Below, one piece after another: positions 1 to 8,138 of a stretch of 64,000 nucleotides of DNA; the stretch's first letter is position 1; each line of letters starts with the position of its first letter. The notes under the pieces were generated by a model. It was not told the origin of the DNA. It saw only the letters and a list, made by a program, of their open reading frames with translations, and did no database searches. The stretch lies in assembly GCF_012911015.1 (NCBI RefSeq), contig NZ_WVVV01000009.1:1-64000 (forward strand), in the 5' to 3' direction. A program made the translations under genes and the position numbers. This DNA is from Chelativorans sp. ZYF759 (GTDB lineage Bacteria > Pseudomonadota > Alphaproteobacteria > Rhizobiales > Rhizobiaceae).

Positions 1-114
1 GGGGGCGGCGGAGGAGGTGCAGGCGGGGGCGGCGCTGGCGGAGGAGGTGCAGGCGGAGGCGGCGGAGGCGGCGGAGGCGGTGGAGGCGTGGGCGGCGGCG
101 GCGCGGGCCGCGGC
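1..114 (+). repeat. GGC/GGA/GCA trinucleotide-rich coding repeat
   Basis: A run of glycine codons (ggc, gga, ggt, ggg) with periodic gca/gcg alanine codons encodes poly-Gly with Ala roughly every fifth residue. The longer unit 'gga gga ggt gca ggc' occurs twice, about 30 bases apart. Such repeats change length by slippage; the repeat begins before the window. Confidence 0.7.
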
Positions 115-297
115 GGTTCAAGCAACAACCCGGGCCCACCGGCGCCGTCCTCAGCAAGCTCCACCGTCGTGCACGACAACGGCATGCGGGAGACCGTCAG
201 CGAGGGTCGCTACGTGATGCACGACGCGCAAGGGAGGGTGATCGTCGATCGCCGGGCCACGTTTGCCGATTACGTTAGGCTGCTGTTTGCGCCCTGA
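1..297 (+). CDS. C-terminal end of a glycine-rich protein (5' end outside window)
   Basis: An open frame runs from base 1 to a TGA at 295-297, so the gene starts before the window. The first 40 or so codons are almost all Gly with scattered Ala, followed by a Ser/Pro linker and a 45-residue tail with a charged, normal-looking composition ending in YVRLLFAP. The frame is kept through the repeat and the tail looks like real protein. I do not recognise the family; glycine-rich, low-complexity secreted or surface proteins are possible. Its last 28 bases overlap the 3' end of the convergent response regulator gene. The N-terminus is not visible, so a signal peptide cannot be judged. Confidence 0.55.
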   Translation, partial: GGGGGGAGGGGAGGGGAGGGGGGGGGGGGVGGGGAGRGGSSNNPGPPAPSSASSTVVHDNGMRETVSEGRYVMHDAQGRVIVDRRATFADYVRLLFAP

Positions 298-947
298 TGC
301 TGCTGTTGGGCGTTCCACCCGCGAAGCTTCATGGCTGCATCCGTGCGGTTGCTGGCATCCAGCTTGGCAAGGATGCAGGTCATATGATGCTTGATGGTCT
401 TTTCGCTCAGGTCGAGCCGACGAGCGATCTCCTTGTTGCTCATTCCGCAGGCCACAAGCTCCAGGACCTCTCGCTCGCGGGCCGAGAGGGCCTCCACAGG
501 GTCGGGCAAGTGGTCGCGTGCTTGGGACGAAAGTCGTGACAGGAGCCGCGCGGACAGGGCCGGCGTCACATAGGTCTCTCCGTTGGTGACAAGAAGCAGG
601 ATCTCGGTCAGGGCGCGGGAGCCGACGCCCTTCAGGACATATCCGTTGATGCCACTATTGAGCGCTGCGGTCACGTCATCGGCGGATTCGGAGACCGTCA
701 AGGCCACTATGCGAAGATCTGGATCCTGCGCCCGGATAAGCTTGATCGCCTCGAGGCCGCCGCCAGGCATCGAGAGATCCACCAGGAGGATGTCGGGCCG
801 CTGCTCGCGTGCAAGCCGCACCGCGTCGTCGCAGCAGGTGCCTTCTGCCACCACCCTGAAACGTCCTGTCTCTTCCATGCTGCGCACCACACCCTCGCGG
901 AAAAGCGGGTGATCGTCCACGACAACGAGTGTCACTTGAGCGTTCAT
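270..947 (-). CDS. NarL/FixJ-family response regulator (REC + LuxR HTH)
   Basis: This 225-residue protein has the classic two-domain layout. The receiver domain spans about residues 5-120, with the acidic pair D11/D12, the phospho-acceptor D57 in LLVDLSMPG and a VLKG lysine near 105. A LuxR-type helix-turn-helix lies near 155-210 (LSAREREVLELVACGMSNKEIARRL). It should be phosphorylated by the adjacent sensor kinase, whose stop overlaps its start by 4 bases (ATGA at 944-947), so the two are translationally coupled. Targets cannot be read from the sequence. Its 3' end overlaps the convergent glycine-rich gene by 28 bases. The family assignment is firm; the signal is unknown. Confidence 0.92.
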   Translation of the reverse strand: MNAQVTLVVVDDHPLFREGVVRSMEETGRFRVVAEGTCCDDAVRLAREQRPDILLVDLSMPGGGLEAIKLIRAQDPDLRIVALTVSESADDVTAALNSGINGYVLKGVGSRALTEILLLVTNGETYVTPALSARLLSRLSSQARDHLPDPVEALSAREREVLELVACGMSNKEIARRLDLSEKTIKHHMTCILAKLDASNRTDAAMKLRGWNAQQQHQGANSSLT

Positions 948-2431
948 AGGTCCTCGTCGATTGGCAAAGACATGATCAAAGCGGTGCCAGCTGCAGATGA
1001 TCGGAGATTGAAGCTGCCGCCCAGGCTTTCGATGCGATCCCGCAGGCCCTCGATCCCGATGCTCCCCGGCTTGATGGAGGCCGGATCGAAGCCCGGCCCG
1101 CGATCGGAAACTGTCACTCTGAGTGCGTTTCTCACCGCTTTCACCTCAACCGCCTGGGCCGCTCCCGGGCAATGGCGATAACCATTGTTCAAGGCTTCCT
1201 GCACGAACCGATAGGCACAAATGCGCTGGGATAGCGATATGTCCCTGTCGATCGGCTCGATACGCCGCTCGACCGTTGCCCGCGTCCTTTGCTCGTAATC
1301 ATCGATGGCGCGGGAGACAACGCCTGCAACATCGGCTCCCTCAATGTGAGGAAGAACAAGTCCCCGACAGATGCTCCGGACCTCCCGCAGCGCATCGGCA
1401 AGCGTATCCCTGATGCGTTCGACCTCCTGTGTGCGTGCTTGCAGAGGTACCCTCTCGGAAAGAAGGGCCTCGCTGTCCAGACGGAGGGATGCAAGGGCAA
1501 TCAGTTGTGCTGGCCCGTCGTGAAGGTCGGCGCCCAGCCTGCGTAAATGGCTTTCGTTGACTGCCGAGGCGCGCTGGTTGGCGCCGACCACGCGTTTTTG
1601 CAAAGCCCGGTTTGCATCCAGAAGCCGCGTCAGTTCCGTGACCTGGGCGGACAGCTTGCGCCCCTGCTCGTCGATCGTCCTGCTGCCGCGAAGGACGATG
1701 ACGCCCAGGAGCAGGAAGAAGGAAGCCGTGGTCGCCGCAACGGCCAACCAGCTTCGCAGCCGTGCCCCGGTCAAAGCATCGCGCAATTCGTCGGCAACCT
1801 CGTAAAACTCCATGACTGCGACGACCTGACCAGACCAGGGCTGCAGAAGCGGATTGTAGATGGCAAGAAGGGGCCCGGCTGCCGGCGGTTCGGGTTGATG
1901 CCAACTGCCGTCAGGATGATAGCGCGCATTAAGGTCCCCTGCGACGGCCCGACGAAGTTCATCGGACAGCGTGAAGCGCTGGCCCACTATCGCGTTGTTG
2001 GTAGCATAGAGGATGGTGCCGTTCGTGCTCCAGATGCGCATCGCAACCAGCCGATCCCCCAGTGCGCCTTTGCCCAGCGTCTCATCCAGAGCCCGCTTGA
2101 TCGGATTGTCGAGCACGGCATTTCGCTGCAGATCAGGAAGCAGGGGCGCGATCACGCTGTCGACATACAGCGCGGTGGTCACCGCGGCGTTGCGCGTTAC
2201 GGCACGTTCGAGGAGTGACGTGACCAGGAGGCCGACAAGCAGAATCGCGATGAGCGACACCACACTGCCGGCAGCAAGAAACTGCAGGGCGAGCGAGGAC
2301 GAAAGCCACCGTCGGCGCAGCTGCCGGACGGGAGCAGTCCAGAATTTGCGATCATGGGCCGGGTCGACCGCTACAGTCACATTCCCGTTCCTCCAACGAG
2401 CTGGTTCGCCGTCGCGAATGTTGGCTATCAA
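944..2431 (-). CDS. NarL-type sensor histidine kinase (HisKA_3)
   Basis: A 495-residue membrane kinase. TM1 is near residues 47-72 and TM2 near 228-248, enclosing a periplasmic sensor region of about 150 residues with no domain I recognise. A coiled segment (255-290) leads to the HisKA_3 dimerisation box with phospho-acceptor H304 in ADLHDGPAQL. The ATPase domain shows the N-box (QEALNNGYRH, near 411-420), the DRGPGF glycine box (443-448) and GIEGLRDR (459-466). This is the class of kinase that partners NarL/LuxR regulators, matching its neighbour downstream. The N-terminal 45 residues before TM1 are rather long, so a later start is possible. Confidence 0.9.
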   Translation of the reverse strand: MIANIRDGEPARWRNGNVTVAVDPAHDRKFWTAPVRQLRRRWLSSSLALQFLAAGSVVSLIAILLVGLLVTSLLERAVTRNAAVTTALYVDSVIAPLLPDLQRNAVLDNPIKRALDETLGKGALGDRLVAMRIWSTNGTILYATNNAIVGQRFTLSDELRRAVAGDLNARYHPDGSWHQPEPPAAGPLLAIYNPLLQPWSGQVVAVMEFYEVADELRDALTGARLRSWLAVAATTASFFLLLGVIVLRGSRTIDEQGRKLSAQVTELTRLLDANRALQKRVVGANQRASAVNESHLRRLGADLHDGPAQLIALASLRLDSEALLSERVPLQARTQEVERIRDTLADALREVRSICRGLVLPHIEGADVAGVVSRAIDDYEQRTRATVERRIEPIDRDISLSQRICAYRFVQEALNNGYRHCPGAAQAVEVKAVRNALRVTVSDRGPGFDPASIKPGSIGIEGLRDRIESLGGSFNLRSSAAGTALIMSLPIDEDL

Positions 2432-2633
2432 CGGCCATGGCCACCAGATGTTCCCTGGGAGGAACCGGCCAGGAGCGGTACGCTCAAGCCAGCTCGGGAG
2501 CGGTCACTCGCGCCTTGCCTTGCGCAATGCATCGGCCCAGCCGCGGGCAGGGGGACTCCGTGCCGACGAGGTTCATCGCATCCTGAGAACGGTTCAACAA
2601 AAGCCGGTCAGAACAGCAGCGAGCGGGTGCGCG

Positions 2634-2649
2634 TTAACTTTCTGTTAAC
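2634..2649 (+). promoter_or_regulatory. CtrA binding site upstream of minC
   Basis: The sequence TTAA, seven bases (CTTTCTG), then TTAAC is a perfect match to the full CtrA box TTAA-N7-TTAAC. It lies 50 bases before the proposed minC start and about 200 bases before the start of the divergent kinase gene. CtrA is the master cell-cycle regulator of alphaproteobacteria, and minC has been described as a CtrA target in Brucella. That makes cell-cycle control of the min operon the natural reading. The match is seen; binding is inferred. Confidence 0.65.
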
Positions 2650-2698
2650 CCTCATTCGGGTAGGTTTTGGCAACCGAAAATTAACCAAGATCGCCAAC

Positions 2699-3427
2699 GT
2701 GTTAACAAAACCCCGGCCCATCCGCCTCAAGGGGCGCTCCTTCCTTGCCCTCTCGCTCGCCCCGGAGCTGCCCTTCGAGGACTGGCTGGTCGGGCTCGAT
2801 GATCTCGCTGACCGCTCCGCCGGCTTCTTCCTGCGCCGGCCTGTGATTCTCGATGTGAACGGCCTCGACATCAACAAGGCGGAGTTGCGCGACCTGATCG
2901 ATCGGCTTGGCCAGCGCAACGTCCGAATCATGGGGGTCGAAGGCGCCCGGAACTCGCTGCTTGGCCCGGACATGCCGCCGGCCATGAGCGAAGGGCGTCC
3001 AGCCGCGGATTTCGAGCCGCCGACCGAAGCGGAAGACGGGCAGGCCGCTCCGGCAGCTGAACCTTTGCCGGCTGTGACGCAGGCCCCCGTCCAGTCTTCC
3101 GGCTCGCTGGTCGTCACCGAACCGGTGCGGTCGGGCCAGTCGGTGTTCTTCCCCGAAGGCGATGTCACCATCGTCGGTTCGGTTGCGTCGGGCGCGGAAG
3201 TGGTCGCGGGCGGATCGATCCATGTTTACGGCACGCTCAGAGGGCGGGCGCTGGCGGGCGCCAACGGCAACAGCGCCGCGCGCATCTTCTGCCGCAAGCT
3301 GGAGGCGGAACTGATGGCGGTCGACGGGTTCTACCTGACGGCCGAGGACATGGAGCCGGACTTGCGGGGGCGGTCTGTGCAGGCCTGGCTGGATAGCCAC
3401 GCGCTGAAGACCGCAATTCTGGGCTGA
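2699..3427 (+). CDS. minC: septum site-determining protein MinC
   Basis: MinC blocks FtsZ ring assembly away from mid-cell, acting with membrane-bound MinD. From the GTG at 2699 the protein is 242 residues, the usual length for rhizobial MinC. The N-terminal domain begins with the typical RPIRLKGRSFLAL and a mid-protein Pro/Ala/Glu linker (about 100-135) follows. The C-terminal beta-helix has the repeating GxV/GxA turns (FFPEGDVTIVGSV, VVAGGSIHVYGTLRGRALAG) and ends near ILG. The open frame extends much further upstream, but homology only starts at this GTG; no strong ribosome site is visible, so the exact start is less certain. First gene of minCDE. Confidence 0.93.
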   Translation: MLTKPRPIRLKGRSFLALSLAPELPFEDWLVGLDDLADRSAGFFLRRPVILDVNGLDINKAELRDLIDRLGQRNVRIMGVEGARNSLLGPDMPPAMSEGRPAADFEPPTEAEDGQAAPAAEPLPAVTQAPVQSSGSLVVTEPVRSGQSVFFPEGDVTIVGSVASGAEVVAGGSIHVYGTLRGRALAGANGNSAARIFCRKLEAELMAVDGFYLTAEDMEPDLRGRSVQAWLDSHALKTAILG

Positions 3428-3457
3428 CGGACAAAAGAATACAAACAGGAGAGGTCG

Positions 3458-4273
3458 ATGGGCAAAGTCATCGTGGTAACATCGGGCAAGGGCGGCGTGG
3501 GCAAGACCACATCGGCGGCCGCATTGGGCGCTGCCCTGGCGCGCGGCGGGGACAAGGTCGTGGTCGTCGACTTCGACGTCGGTCTTCGCAATCTCGATCT
3601 CGTCATGGGAGCGGAGCGGCGGGTCGTCTACGACCTAGTCAACGTCATCCAGGGGGAAGCGAAGCTCACCCAGGCGCTGATCCGCGACAAGCGGGTCGAA
3701 ACGCTCTTTTTGCTGCCGGCCTCGCAGACCCGCGACAAGGACAATCTCACGCCCGAAGGCGTGGAGAAGGTCATCACAGCACTGAAGCGGGCCTTTGACT
3801 GGGTGATCTGCGACAGTCCGGCCGGTATCGAGCGGGGCGCCACCCTGGCCATGCGCCATGCCGACGTGGCGATCGTCGTGACCAATCCCGAGGTCTCCTC
3901 GGTGCGCGATTCCGACCGCATCATCGGCCTGCTCGATGCCAAGACGCTCAAGGCCGAAAACGGCGAGCGCGTGGAAAAGCACCTGCTGCTGACCCGCTAC
4001 GATCCGGTCCGGGCCGAGCGTGGCGACATGCTGAAGGTGGACGACGTCCTTGAGATATTGTCGATTCCGCTGCTTGGCATCATCCCGGAGAGCATGGATG
4101 TGCTGCGTGCCTCCAATCTCGGCTCGCCGGTGACACTCGCAGACGAGGACAGCATGCCGGCAAAGGCCTATTTCGAGGCGGCGCGCCGTCTCAAGGGTGA
4201 GCCGCTCCCGGTTACGATCCCGGGCGAGCGGCGAGGCTTCTTCGGCAAGTTCTTCGGGAGGAAGGCGGCATGA
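3458..4273 (+). CDS. minD: septum site-determining ATPase MinD
   Basis: MinD is the membrane-cycling ATPase that carries MinC and oscillates under MinE. The 271-residue product has the deviant Walker A motif [10 protein letters not shown] (residues 9-18), the switch segment [12 protein letters not shown] and a C-terminal amphipathic membrane-targeting helix ([12 protein letters not shown]). An AGGAG site precedes the ATG. It is 30 bases downstream of minC, and its stop overlaps the minE start (ATGA). Length and motifs are standard. Confidence 0.97.
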   Translation: MGKVIVVTSGKGGVGKTTSAAALGAALARGGDKVVVVDFDVGLRNLDLVMGAERRVVYDLVNVIQGEAKLTQALIRDKRVETLFLLPASQTRDKDNLTPEGVEKVITALKRAFDWVICDSPAGIERGATLAMRHADVAIVVTNPEVSSVRDSDRIIGLLDAKTLKAENGERVEKHLLLTRYDPVRAERGDMLKVDDVLEILSIPLLGIIPESMDVLRASNLGSPVTLADEDSMPAKAYFEAARRLKGEPLPVTIPGERRGFFGKFFGRKAA

Positions 4274-4551
4274 ACCTGTTCAAGCTCTTCTCGAGAACCC
4301 GGTCGGCGCCGGCGGCGCGCGAACGTCTGCAGGTGCTGCTCGCGCACGAACGCGCCAGCACCGGCGGATCGGATCTTGTCGCCAAGCTGCGTGACGAAAT
4401 CCTGCGCGTGATCTCCAAGCACATGCACATCGACCAGGACAAGGTCAGCGTGAGGATGGATCGCGGCGAGCAGGTCTCGACGCTCGCCGTCGACATCGAG
4501 ATTCCGTTCAACCCCACCAAGCCGGCGGCCGCACGCAAGAAGGCGGCCTGA
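4270..4551 (+). CDS. minE: cell division topological specificity factor MinE
   Basis: MinE stimulates the MinD ATPase and confines MinCD to the poles. The 93-residue product starts with the amphipathic membrane-binding stretch NLFKLF, followed by the MinD-interaction helix ([14 protein letters not shown]) and the dimerising beta-domain ([22 protein letters not shown]). It ends in a Lys/Ala-rich tail. The start overlaps the minD stop by 4 bases, indicating translational coupling. Confidence 0.95.
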   Translation: MNLFKLFSRTRSAPAARERLQVLLAHERASTGGSDLVAKLRDEILRVISKHMHIDQDKVSVRMDRGEQVSTLAVDIEIPFNPTKPAAARKKAA

Positions 4552-4610
4552 CCGGCCGTCCTTCACATTATTCCAGTTACCGGTCCCGATGAAATCGAAG
4601 GAACAAGCGC

Positions 4611-4775
4611 ATGAGCCGCATCGAACTTCTGGAAAGGCTGAAGGAAATTCAGAAGATGCCCCGCTATCAGGGGCGCGACATCACCACCATCAGCGCCGTG
4701 CTGTCGAACCAGGCCTTGGCAACGCACATCGAGGTCTGCGAGCAGGCGACCGTCGTGAAGCAGGTTCCAGACTAG
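4611..4775 (+). CDS. small protein of unknown function downstream of minE
   Basis: A 54-residue frame starts at ATG 4611 with a good GAAGGA site 9 bases upstream and stops at TAG 4773-4775. The protein begins MSRIELLERLKEIQKM, a likely amphipathic helix, followed by YQGRDITTISAVL and a short second helix. Third-position GC bias fits a real gene. It lies 60 bases after minE on the same strand, so it may be the last cistron of the min transcript. I do not recognise the family. Confidence 0.55.
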   Translation: MSRIELLERLKEIQKMPRYQGRDITTISAVLSNQALATHIEVCEQATVVKQVPD

Positions 4776-5152
4776 GCGCACGCGGTGTCGCAATCATCAG
4801 CGACGAAGAGCAGCGATCTACCTCGAAGCCGCCATTTCTGCCCATATTGGGGGGTCCGTCACGGATAGGGGAACCCTAAGCCGTTGGCAGCCGCCCGGTC
4901 ATCTGGTGCGGAAGCTGCGCCACAGCAGGCCTCGTTTCCGCGTTGGCTGGGATGTCCGCTCTTCGCTGCCGGCAGCGCCATCCTCAATGACCGGGGTTGG
5001 GGCGCGAAGCAGCCATTCGATGGGGCCCACCCCGGAATCACGACAGGCGACTCAGCCAGGAATTGCAGTTTCTCGACAGTAATTGCCGCGCGTAAGTCGA
5101 CCATTGCCGGTTTTGAACCATGTCCGGACGGTCCTTACAGTTTATGTGAGGA
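4776..5152. other. intergenic region between min cluster and tRNA
   Basis: About 380 bases without a convincing gene. Frames on both strands exist (for example minus 4859-5104) but lack a clear ribosome site and a protein-like composition. No palindrome or terminator of note is seen. It must carry the 3' end of the min transcript and any tRNA trailer. Confidence 0.4.
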
Positions 5153-5229
5153 TGGTGGGCCCGGAGGGACTCGAACCCCCAACCAAGCGGTTATGAGCCG
5201 CCGGCTCTAACCAATTGAGCTACAGGCCC
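5153..5229 (-). tRNA. ileX: tRNA-Ile (anticodon CAU, lysidine type)
   Basis: On the minus strand a full 77-base cloverleaf is present: acceptor GGGCCTG pairing with CGGGCCC, D arm GCTC...GAGC, anticodon stem GGCGG/CCGCT with loop CTCATAA, and T arm closing on TTCGAGT. The terminal CCA is encoded. The anticodon reads CAT. The anticodon-stem and variable-loop pattern (CTCATAA, then CGCTTGGT) is that of the AUA-reading tRNA-Ile2 whose C34 is converted to lysidine, not of initiator tRNA-Met. An elongator tRNA-Met cannot be fully excluded by eye. Confidence 0.85.
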
Positions 5230-5240
5230 CACGCCGGCTG

Positions 5241-5269
5241 GATTAGAGGCTTTTGCAGGCGGGCACAAG
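5241..5269 (-). promoter_or_regulatory. sigma-70 type promoter of the tRNA-Ile gene
   Basis: On the minus strand CTTGTG (5269-5264) is followed after exactly 17 bases by CTAATC (5246-5241), resembling the rhizobial consensus CTTGAC-N17-CTATAT. The predicted start falls a few bases before the mature tRNA 5' end at 5229. Confidence 0.55.
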
Positions 5270-5336
5270 CGTTCGCCCCAAACATCCCACAATCGCCACC
5301 TATCGCCACGTAAGGCCCGCAACCCAGGAGAACCAC

Positions 5337-6059
5337 ATGCGTGCAGCCGTGCTTGGATTTTTTGTCGTCTCGTCGCTCGCCATGACGAGCATGCTCACTC
5401 CCGCCCTTGCCCAGGCCGGCCCGACCATCGCCGTCACGGGGCAGGGCGAAGCCGCGGTCGCGCCGGACATGGCGATCCTGTCGCTCAGCGTCATGCGCCA
5501 GGCGCAGACCGCCCGCGAAGCGCTCGATGACGCCAATGCCGCGATGCGCGAGATCATCGAGGCGATGCGGGAAGAGGGCGTGGAAAGCCGCGACCTGCAG
5601 ACCTCCGGCCTGTCGATCAACCCGCGCTATGTCTATCCCGAACGCCCCGGCGGGGAGGGGCCCCGCATTGTCGGTTACGAGGTCTCCAATACGCTGACGG
5701 TGCGTGTGCGCGACATCGAGCGGGTGGGCGAGGTACTGGATCTCTCCGTCACGCTCGGCGTCAACCAGGGCGGCGGCATCGTTCTCACCAATGACGATCC
5801 GGCCACCGCGCTCGAGGATGCGCGCAGCGCTGCGGTCAAGAATGCCCGCGCCAAGGCCGAGACGCTGGCCGAGGCCGCGGGCGTGCGGCTCGGTCGGGTC
5901 ATGTCCATCAGCGAGCAGGTCCGCCAGCCGGACATGCGCCCGCTCGGCGCCCCGCAAATGGCGATGCGTGCGGTTGCCGAGGACTCTTCGGTGCCGGTGG
6001 AAGCGGGCGAAAACACCTATCAGGTCAATGTCGATGTGAGCTTCGAAATCCTGCAATAG
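5337..6059 (+). CDS. periplasmic SIMPL-domain protein (BP26/Omp28-like)
   Basis: A 240-residue secreted protein. The signal peptide (residues 1-25) ends at ALAQA, and the rest is a SIMPL/DUF541 domain (about 30-238) with TIAVTGQGEAAVAPD at its start, the LDDANAAMREIIEAM helix and the C-terminal YQVNVDVSFEI strand. Brucella BP26/Omp28 is the best-known relative: a periplasmic immunogen forming ring-shaped oligomers, of unclear function. The ATG at 5337 has an AGGAG site 6 bases upstream. A strong hairpin follows 15 bases after the stop, so it is probably monocistronic. Confidence 0.9.
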   Translation: MRAAVLGFFVVSSLAMTSMLTPALAQAGPTIAVTGQGEAAVAPDMAILSLSVMRQAQTAREALDDANAAMREIIEAMREEGVESRDLQTSGLSINPRYVYPERPGGEGPRIVGYEVSNTLTVRVRDIERVGEVLDLSVTLGVNQGGGIVLTNDDPATALEDARSAAVKNARAKAETLAEAAGVRLGRVMSISEQVRQPDMRPLGAPQMAMRAVAEDSSVPVEAGENTYQVNVDVSFEILQ

Positions 6060-6073
6060 CAGTGGCGACAAGA

Positions 6074-6103
6074 AAGCGCCGGCGGGAAATCCCGCCGGCG
6101 CTT
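6074..6103. terminator. bidirectional terminator between convergent genes
   Basis: The arms AAGCGCCGGCGGG (6074-6086) and CCCGCCGGCGCTT (6091-6103) form a perfect 13-bp stem with a four-base loop, between the SIMPL gene and the convergent secreted-protein gene. Confidence 0.8.
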
Positions 6104-6131
6104 CAGTCGTGATTTCGGCAGGATCGCGGCG

Positions 6132-6503
6132 TCAGTAGCGGGCCACGATCGGGCAATGCGGCGCGCGCGCGAAGGTGATCGCGGTGTGGCCGCGGCGGTG
6201 GGTCCAGCCGCGCACCTCCACGGTGCGATGGCCCGATCGCGCGACACGCGCGTTGCGCAGGCCCATGTCGCGCGCCTTGTTCACGGCCCGCCAATCGGTG
6301 CAGTGGCTCACCTGGTGGTGGCGGGGATAGCCCCGGTGATAGCGCGGCCCGGCATTGCCGAACTGCACGCTGAAGGCGCCGTCGGGCGAGGCGATGCCGA
6401 AGGAGAAGGAAGCGTTGGAGGCTTCCGCGCTGGCAGGCATGGCGGCAAGGGCGCCGATCCCGACGAGGGCGGCGAGGGAAGCGGTACGGATGAACTTGAA
6501 CAT
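6132..6503 (-). CDS. small secreted protein of unknown function
   Basis: From the ATG at 6503 (GGAG site upstream) the product is 123 residues. A clear signal peptide is present (MFKFIRTAS, hydrophobic core, cleavage near PASAEA), then a mature domain rich in Arg, His and Gly with two cysteines (SHCTDW and APHCPI) that could form a disulfide. The motif AVNKARDMGLRNARV is reminiscent of small rhizobial secreted proteins, but I cannot name a family. An earlier start adds 16 residues that would spoil the signal peptide. A 13-bp palindrome (GCCACC-A-GGTGGC, 6555-6567) lies about 50 bases upstream. Confidence 0.75.
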   Translation of the reverse strand: MFKFIRTASLAALVGIGALAAMPASAEASNASFSFGIASPDGAFSVQFGNAGPRYHRGYPRHHQVSHCTDWRAVNKARDMGLRNARVARSGHRTVEVRGWTHRRGHTAITFARAPHCPIVARY

Positions 6504-6601
6504 GGCTTGGCTCCAACTCGAAAGCTTGGCGTTGGTCGATGATGAAGCCATCTTGCCACCAGGTGGCTGAACCGGACGCGAACCGGCCGTTCATCAGCCA
6601 T

Positions 6602-7198
6602 TCATTCGCGGCGCAGTTGCTTGATCCAGAACTCCATGGGCTTTTGCGTCTCTTCCGTCTCGCCCAAATCGCGCCAGGAAAAACCCGTCACGAAGCCGTC
6701 GAGGCGCCGGTAGCCGCGCTTGCGCCAGAAGGCATCCAGGGGCGTGTAGTCGGCGGGCCGCAGCGGGTGGTCCCGTGGGCGGATGACGGCGGAGAAGATG
6801 CAGGAGGAAAACCCGTCCTCGATCGCCGCCCTCTCGCGTTCCTCGAAGAAGCGCACGCCGACACCTTGTCCGCGATAGGCCTTTTCCAGCACCGATTCGC
6901 CGAAATAGTAGAATTCCGCGATATCCAGCCCGCGGTCGGAAAATGGCTGCGCGAATGCCTCGAAATGGTTGGCCAGCGGGGAGGCGGTCGCCGCACCCAC
7001 CAGCCTGTCGCCATCGAAGGCACCGATGATGGCGGCGCCTTCCTGCGCGAGATAGGTGGCCAGATACCGCCTTTCGTAGTCGAGATCGCCCTCGTAGAGA
7101 TAGGGAAATTCCCGGAACACCTCGATGCGGAGACGCGCAAGATCGTCGAAGGCGGCTTCGGCGGCGGCCCTGTCGAGGCGGCGGACGGCCGGCGTCAT
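6602..7198 (-). CDS. GNAT-family N-acetyltransferase
   Basis: A 198-residue protein with a GNAT fold. The acetyl-CoA segment is VLEKAYRGQGVGVRFFEERE (about 105-124), preceded by the strand AAIIGAFDGDRLVGAATA. Its start at 7198 overlaps the stop of the NTF2-like gene (ATGA), and it is the last gene of a four-gene coupled cluster. The substrate is unknown; the WRKRGYRRLDGFV ending is shared by acetyltransferases of uncharacterised rhizobial type. Confidence 0.85.
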   Translation of the reverse strand: MTPAVRRLDRAAAEAAFDDLARLRIEVFREFPYLYEGDLDYERRYLATYLAQEGAAIIGAFDGDRLVGAATASPLANHFEAFAQPFSDRGLDIAEFYYFGESVLEKAYRGQGVGVRFFEERERAAIEDGFSSCIFSAVIRPRDHPLRPADYTPLDAFWRKRGYRRLDGFVTGFSWRDLGETEETQKPMEFWIKQLRRE

Positions 7199-7611
7199 CT
7201 GGCCTGGACGACCTGGCGGGTCCAGTCGGCCAGGTTGTAATAGGTGGTGACGCGCGAGATCTTGTCGTCGTCGATGTCGAAGAAGATGCCGGCCGGCAGC
7301 GTGTAGCGTTGGCCATTGGCTTCCGGCAGGCCTTCGGCCGTCGCCAGATAGGTGCCGCGCACGGTGAATTCGGCCGCCGCGCGGTTGCCGCCTGGCGCCA
7401 CCATGATGGCGATGTCCGACAGCTCCTCGCGGTAGTGGCGCGCCATCATCGCCAGGAACTGACGGAACGTGTCCTTGCCGATCTCGCGGCCACCTTCGTT
7501 GATGTCGTGGGCGACGTCCTCGCTCAGGCAATCCAGCATGGCGGTGGCATCGGCCTGGTTGAAGGCGGCCAGATAGGTCTCGATCAGGTGCCGCGTTTCG
7601 GTCTCGCTCAT
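7195..7611 (-). CDS. SnoaL-like / NTF2-superfamily protein
   Basis: A 138-residue single-domain protein with the NTF2/ketosteroid-isomerase fold pattern: an N-terminal helix (RHLIETYLAAFNQAD), LDCLSEDVAHDIN, a central GGNRAAAEFTVRGTY strand and the C-terminal KISRVTTYYNLADWTRQV. Families of this type act on small molecules or just bind them, so no reaction is assigned. It overlaps its neighbours on both sides by 4 bases, implying coupled translation between two acetyltransferases. Confidence 0.82.
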   Translation of the reverse strand: MSETETRHLIETYLAAFNQADATAMLDCLSEDVAHDINEGGREIGKDTFRQFLAMMARHYREELSDIAIMVAPGGNRAAAEFTVRGTYLATAEGLPEANGQRYTLPAGIFFDIDDDKISRVTTYYNLADWTRQVVQAR

Positions 7612-8138
7612 TTCATGTCCTCGTCGTTGGAACTGGGGTGCGGTGCGGGCAGCGACTGTCCTTCATCGGCCAGCCGGGTGAAAGTCTCGTCGGCGAAGGC
7701 GAAACCCACGGCCTCGTGGCGGATGTTGGCCAGGCTCCGGTAGAAGCGGTCGGCCTGCTCGTTGCCCTTGCCGGTGACGAGCCACAGATGCTGGCGGCCG
7801 AGCGCGCGCGCGTCGGCTGCTGCGGCGGCGAGCAGACGGCGGCCAATGCCCTCGCCGCGATGCGCGGCATCAACGACCAGATCGCTGACATAGGCACCGG
7901 CCGAAGCGAAGATGGTCTCGACGATCGGCGACCAAGCCAAATAGCCGATCAGCCGACCGTCAAGCTCGGCGACCACCGCGCGCACGGCGCCGGCGCTCAG
8001 GAGCATGTTGTCGCGCACCCAGTCCGGCGACAGGCGTTCTGGCATGCCGCCTTCGCTGGCGGCAAGCTGTCGGGCGAGCCCTGTCAGCTGCTCCGCATCG
8101 CCCATCCGTGCCAGGCGGAAGGAGACGCCACCGCTCAA
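7608..8138 (-). CDS. GNAT-family N-acetyltransferase
   Basis: A 176-residue GNAT protein with the acetyl-CoA motif [19 protein letters not shown] and the downstream [20 protein letters not shown] helix. The start is taken as TTG at 8138, which overlaps the upstream stop as TTGA and sits behind a very strong GGAGGAGGAG site; the alternative ATG (MGDAEQ) would lose strand 1 of the fold. Substrate unknown. Confidence 0.82.
   Translation of the reverse strand: MSGGVSFRLARMGDAEQLTGLARQLAASEGGMPERLSPDWVRDNMLLSAGAVRAVVAELDGRLIGYLAWSPIVETIFASAGAYVSDLVVDAAHRGEGIGRRLLAAAAADARALGRQHLWLVTGKGNEQADRFYRSLANIRHEAVGFAFADETFTRLADEGQSLPAPHPSSNDEDMK

Noticed and set aside
4859-5104. 81-codon minus-strand frame between min cluster and tRNA
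   Set aside because: No ribosome site and unusual composition; retained only as part of an unassigned intergenic region.
5153-5229. Reading the CAU tRNA as initiator or elongator tRNA-Met
   Set aside because: The anticodon stem and loop context (CTCATAA, CGCTTGGT) fits tRNA-Ile2; the initiator features (C1-A72 mismatch, three G-C pairs in the anticodon stem) are absent.
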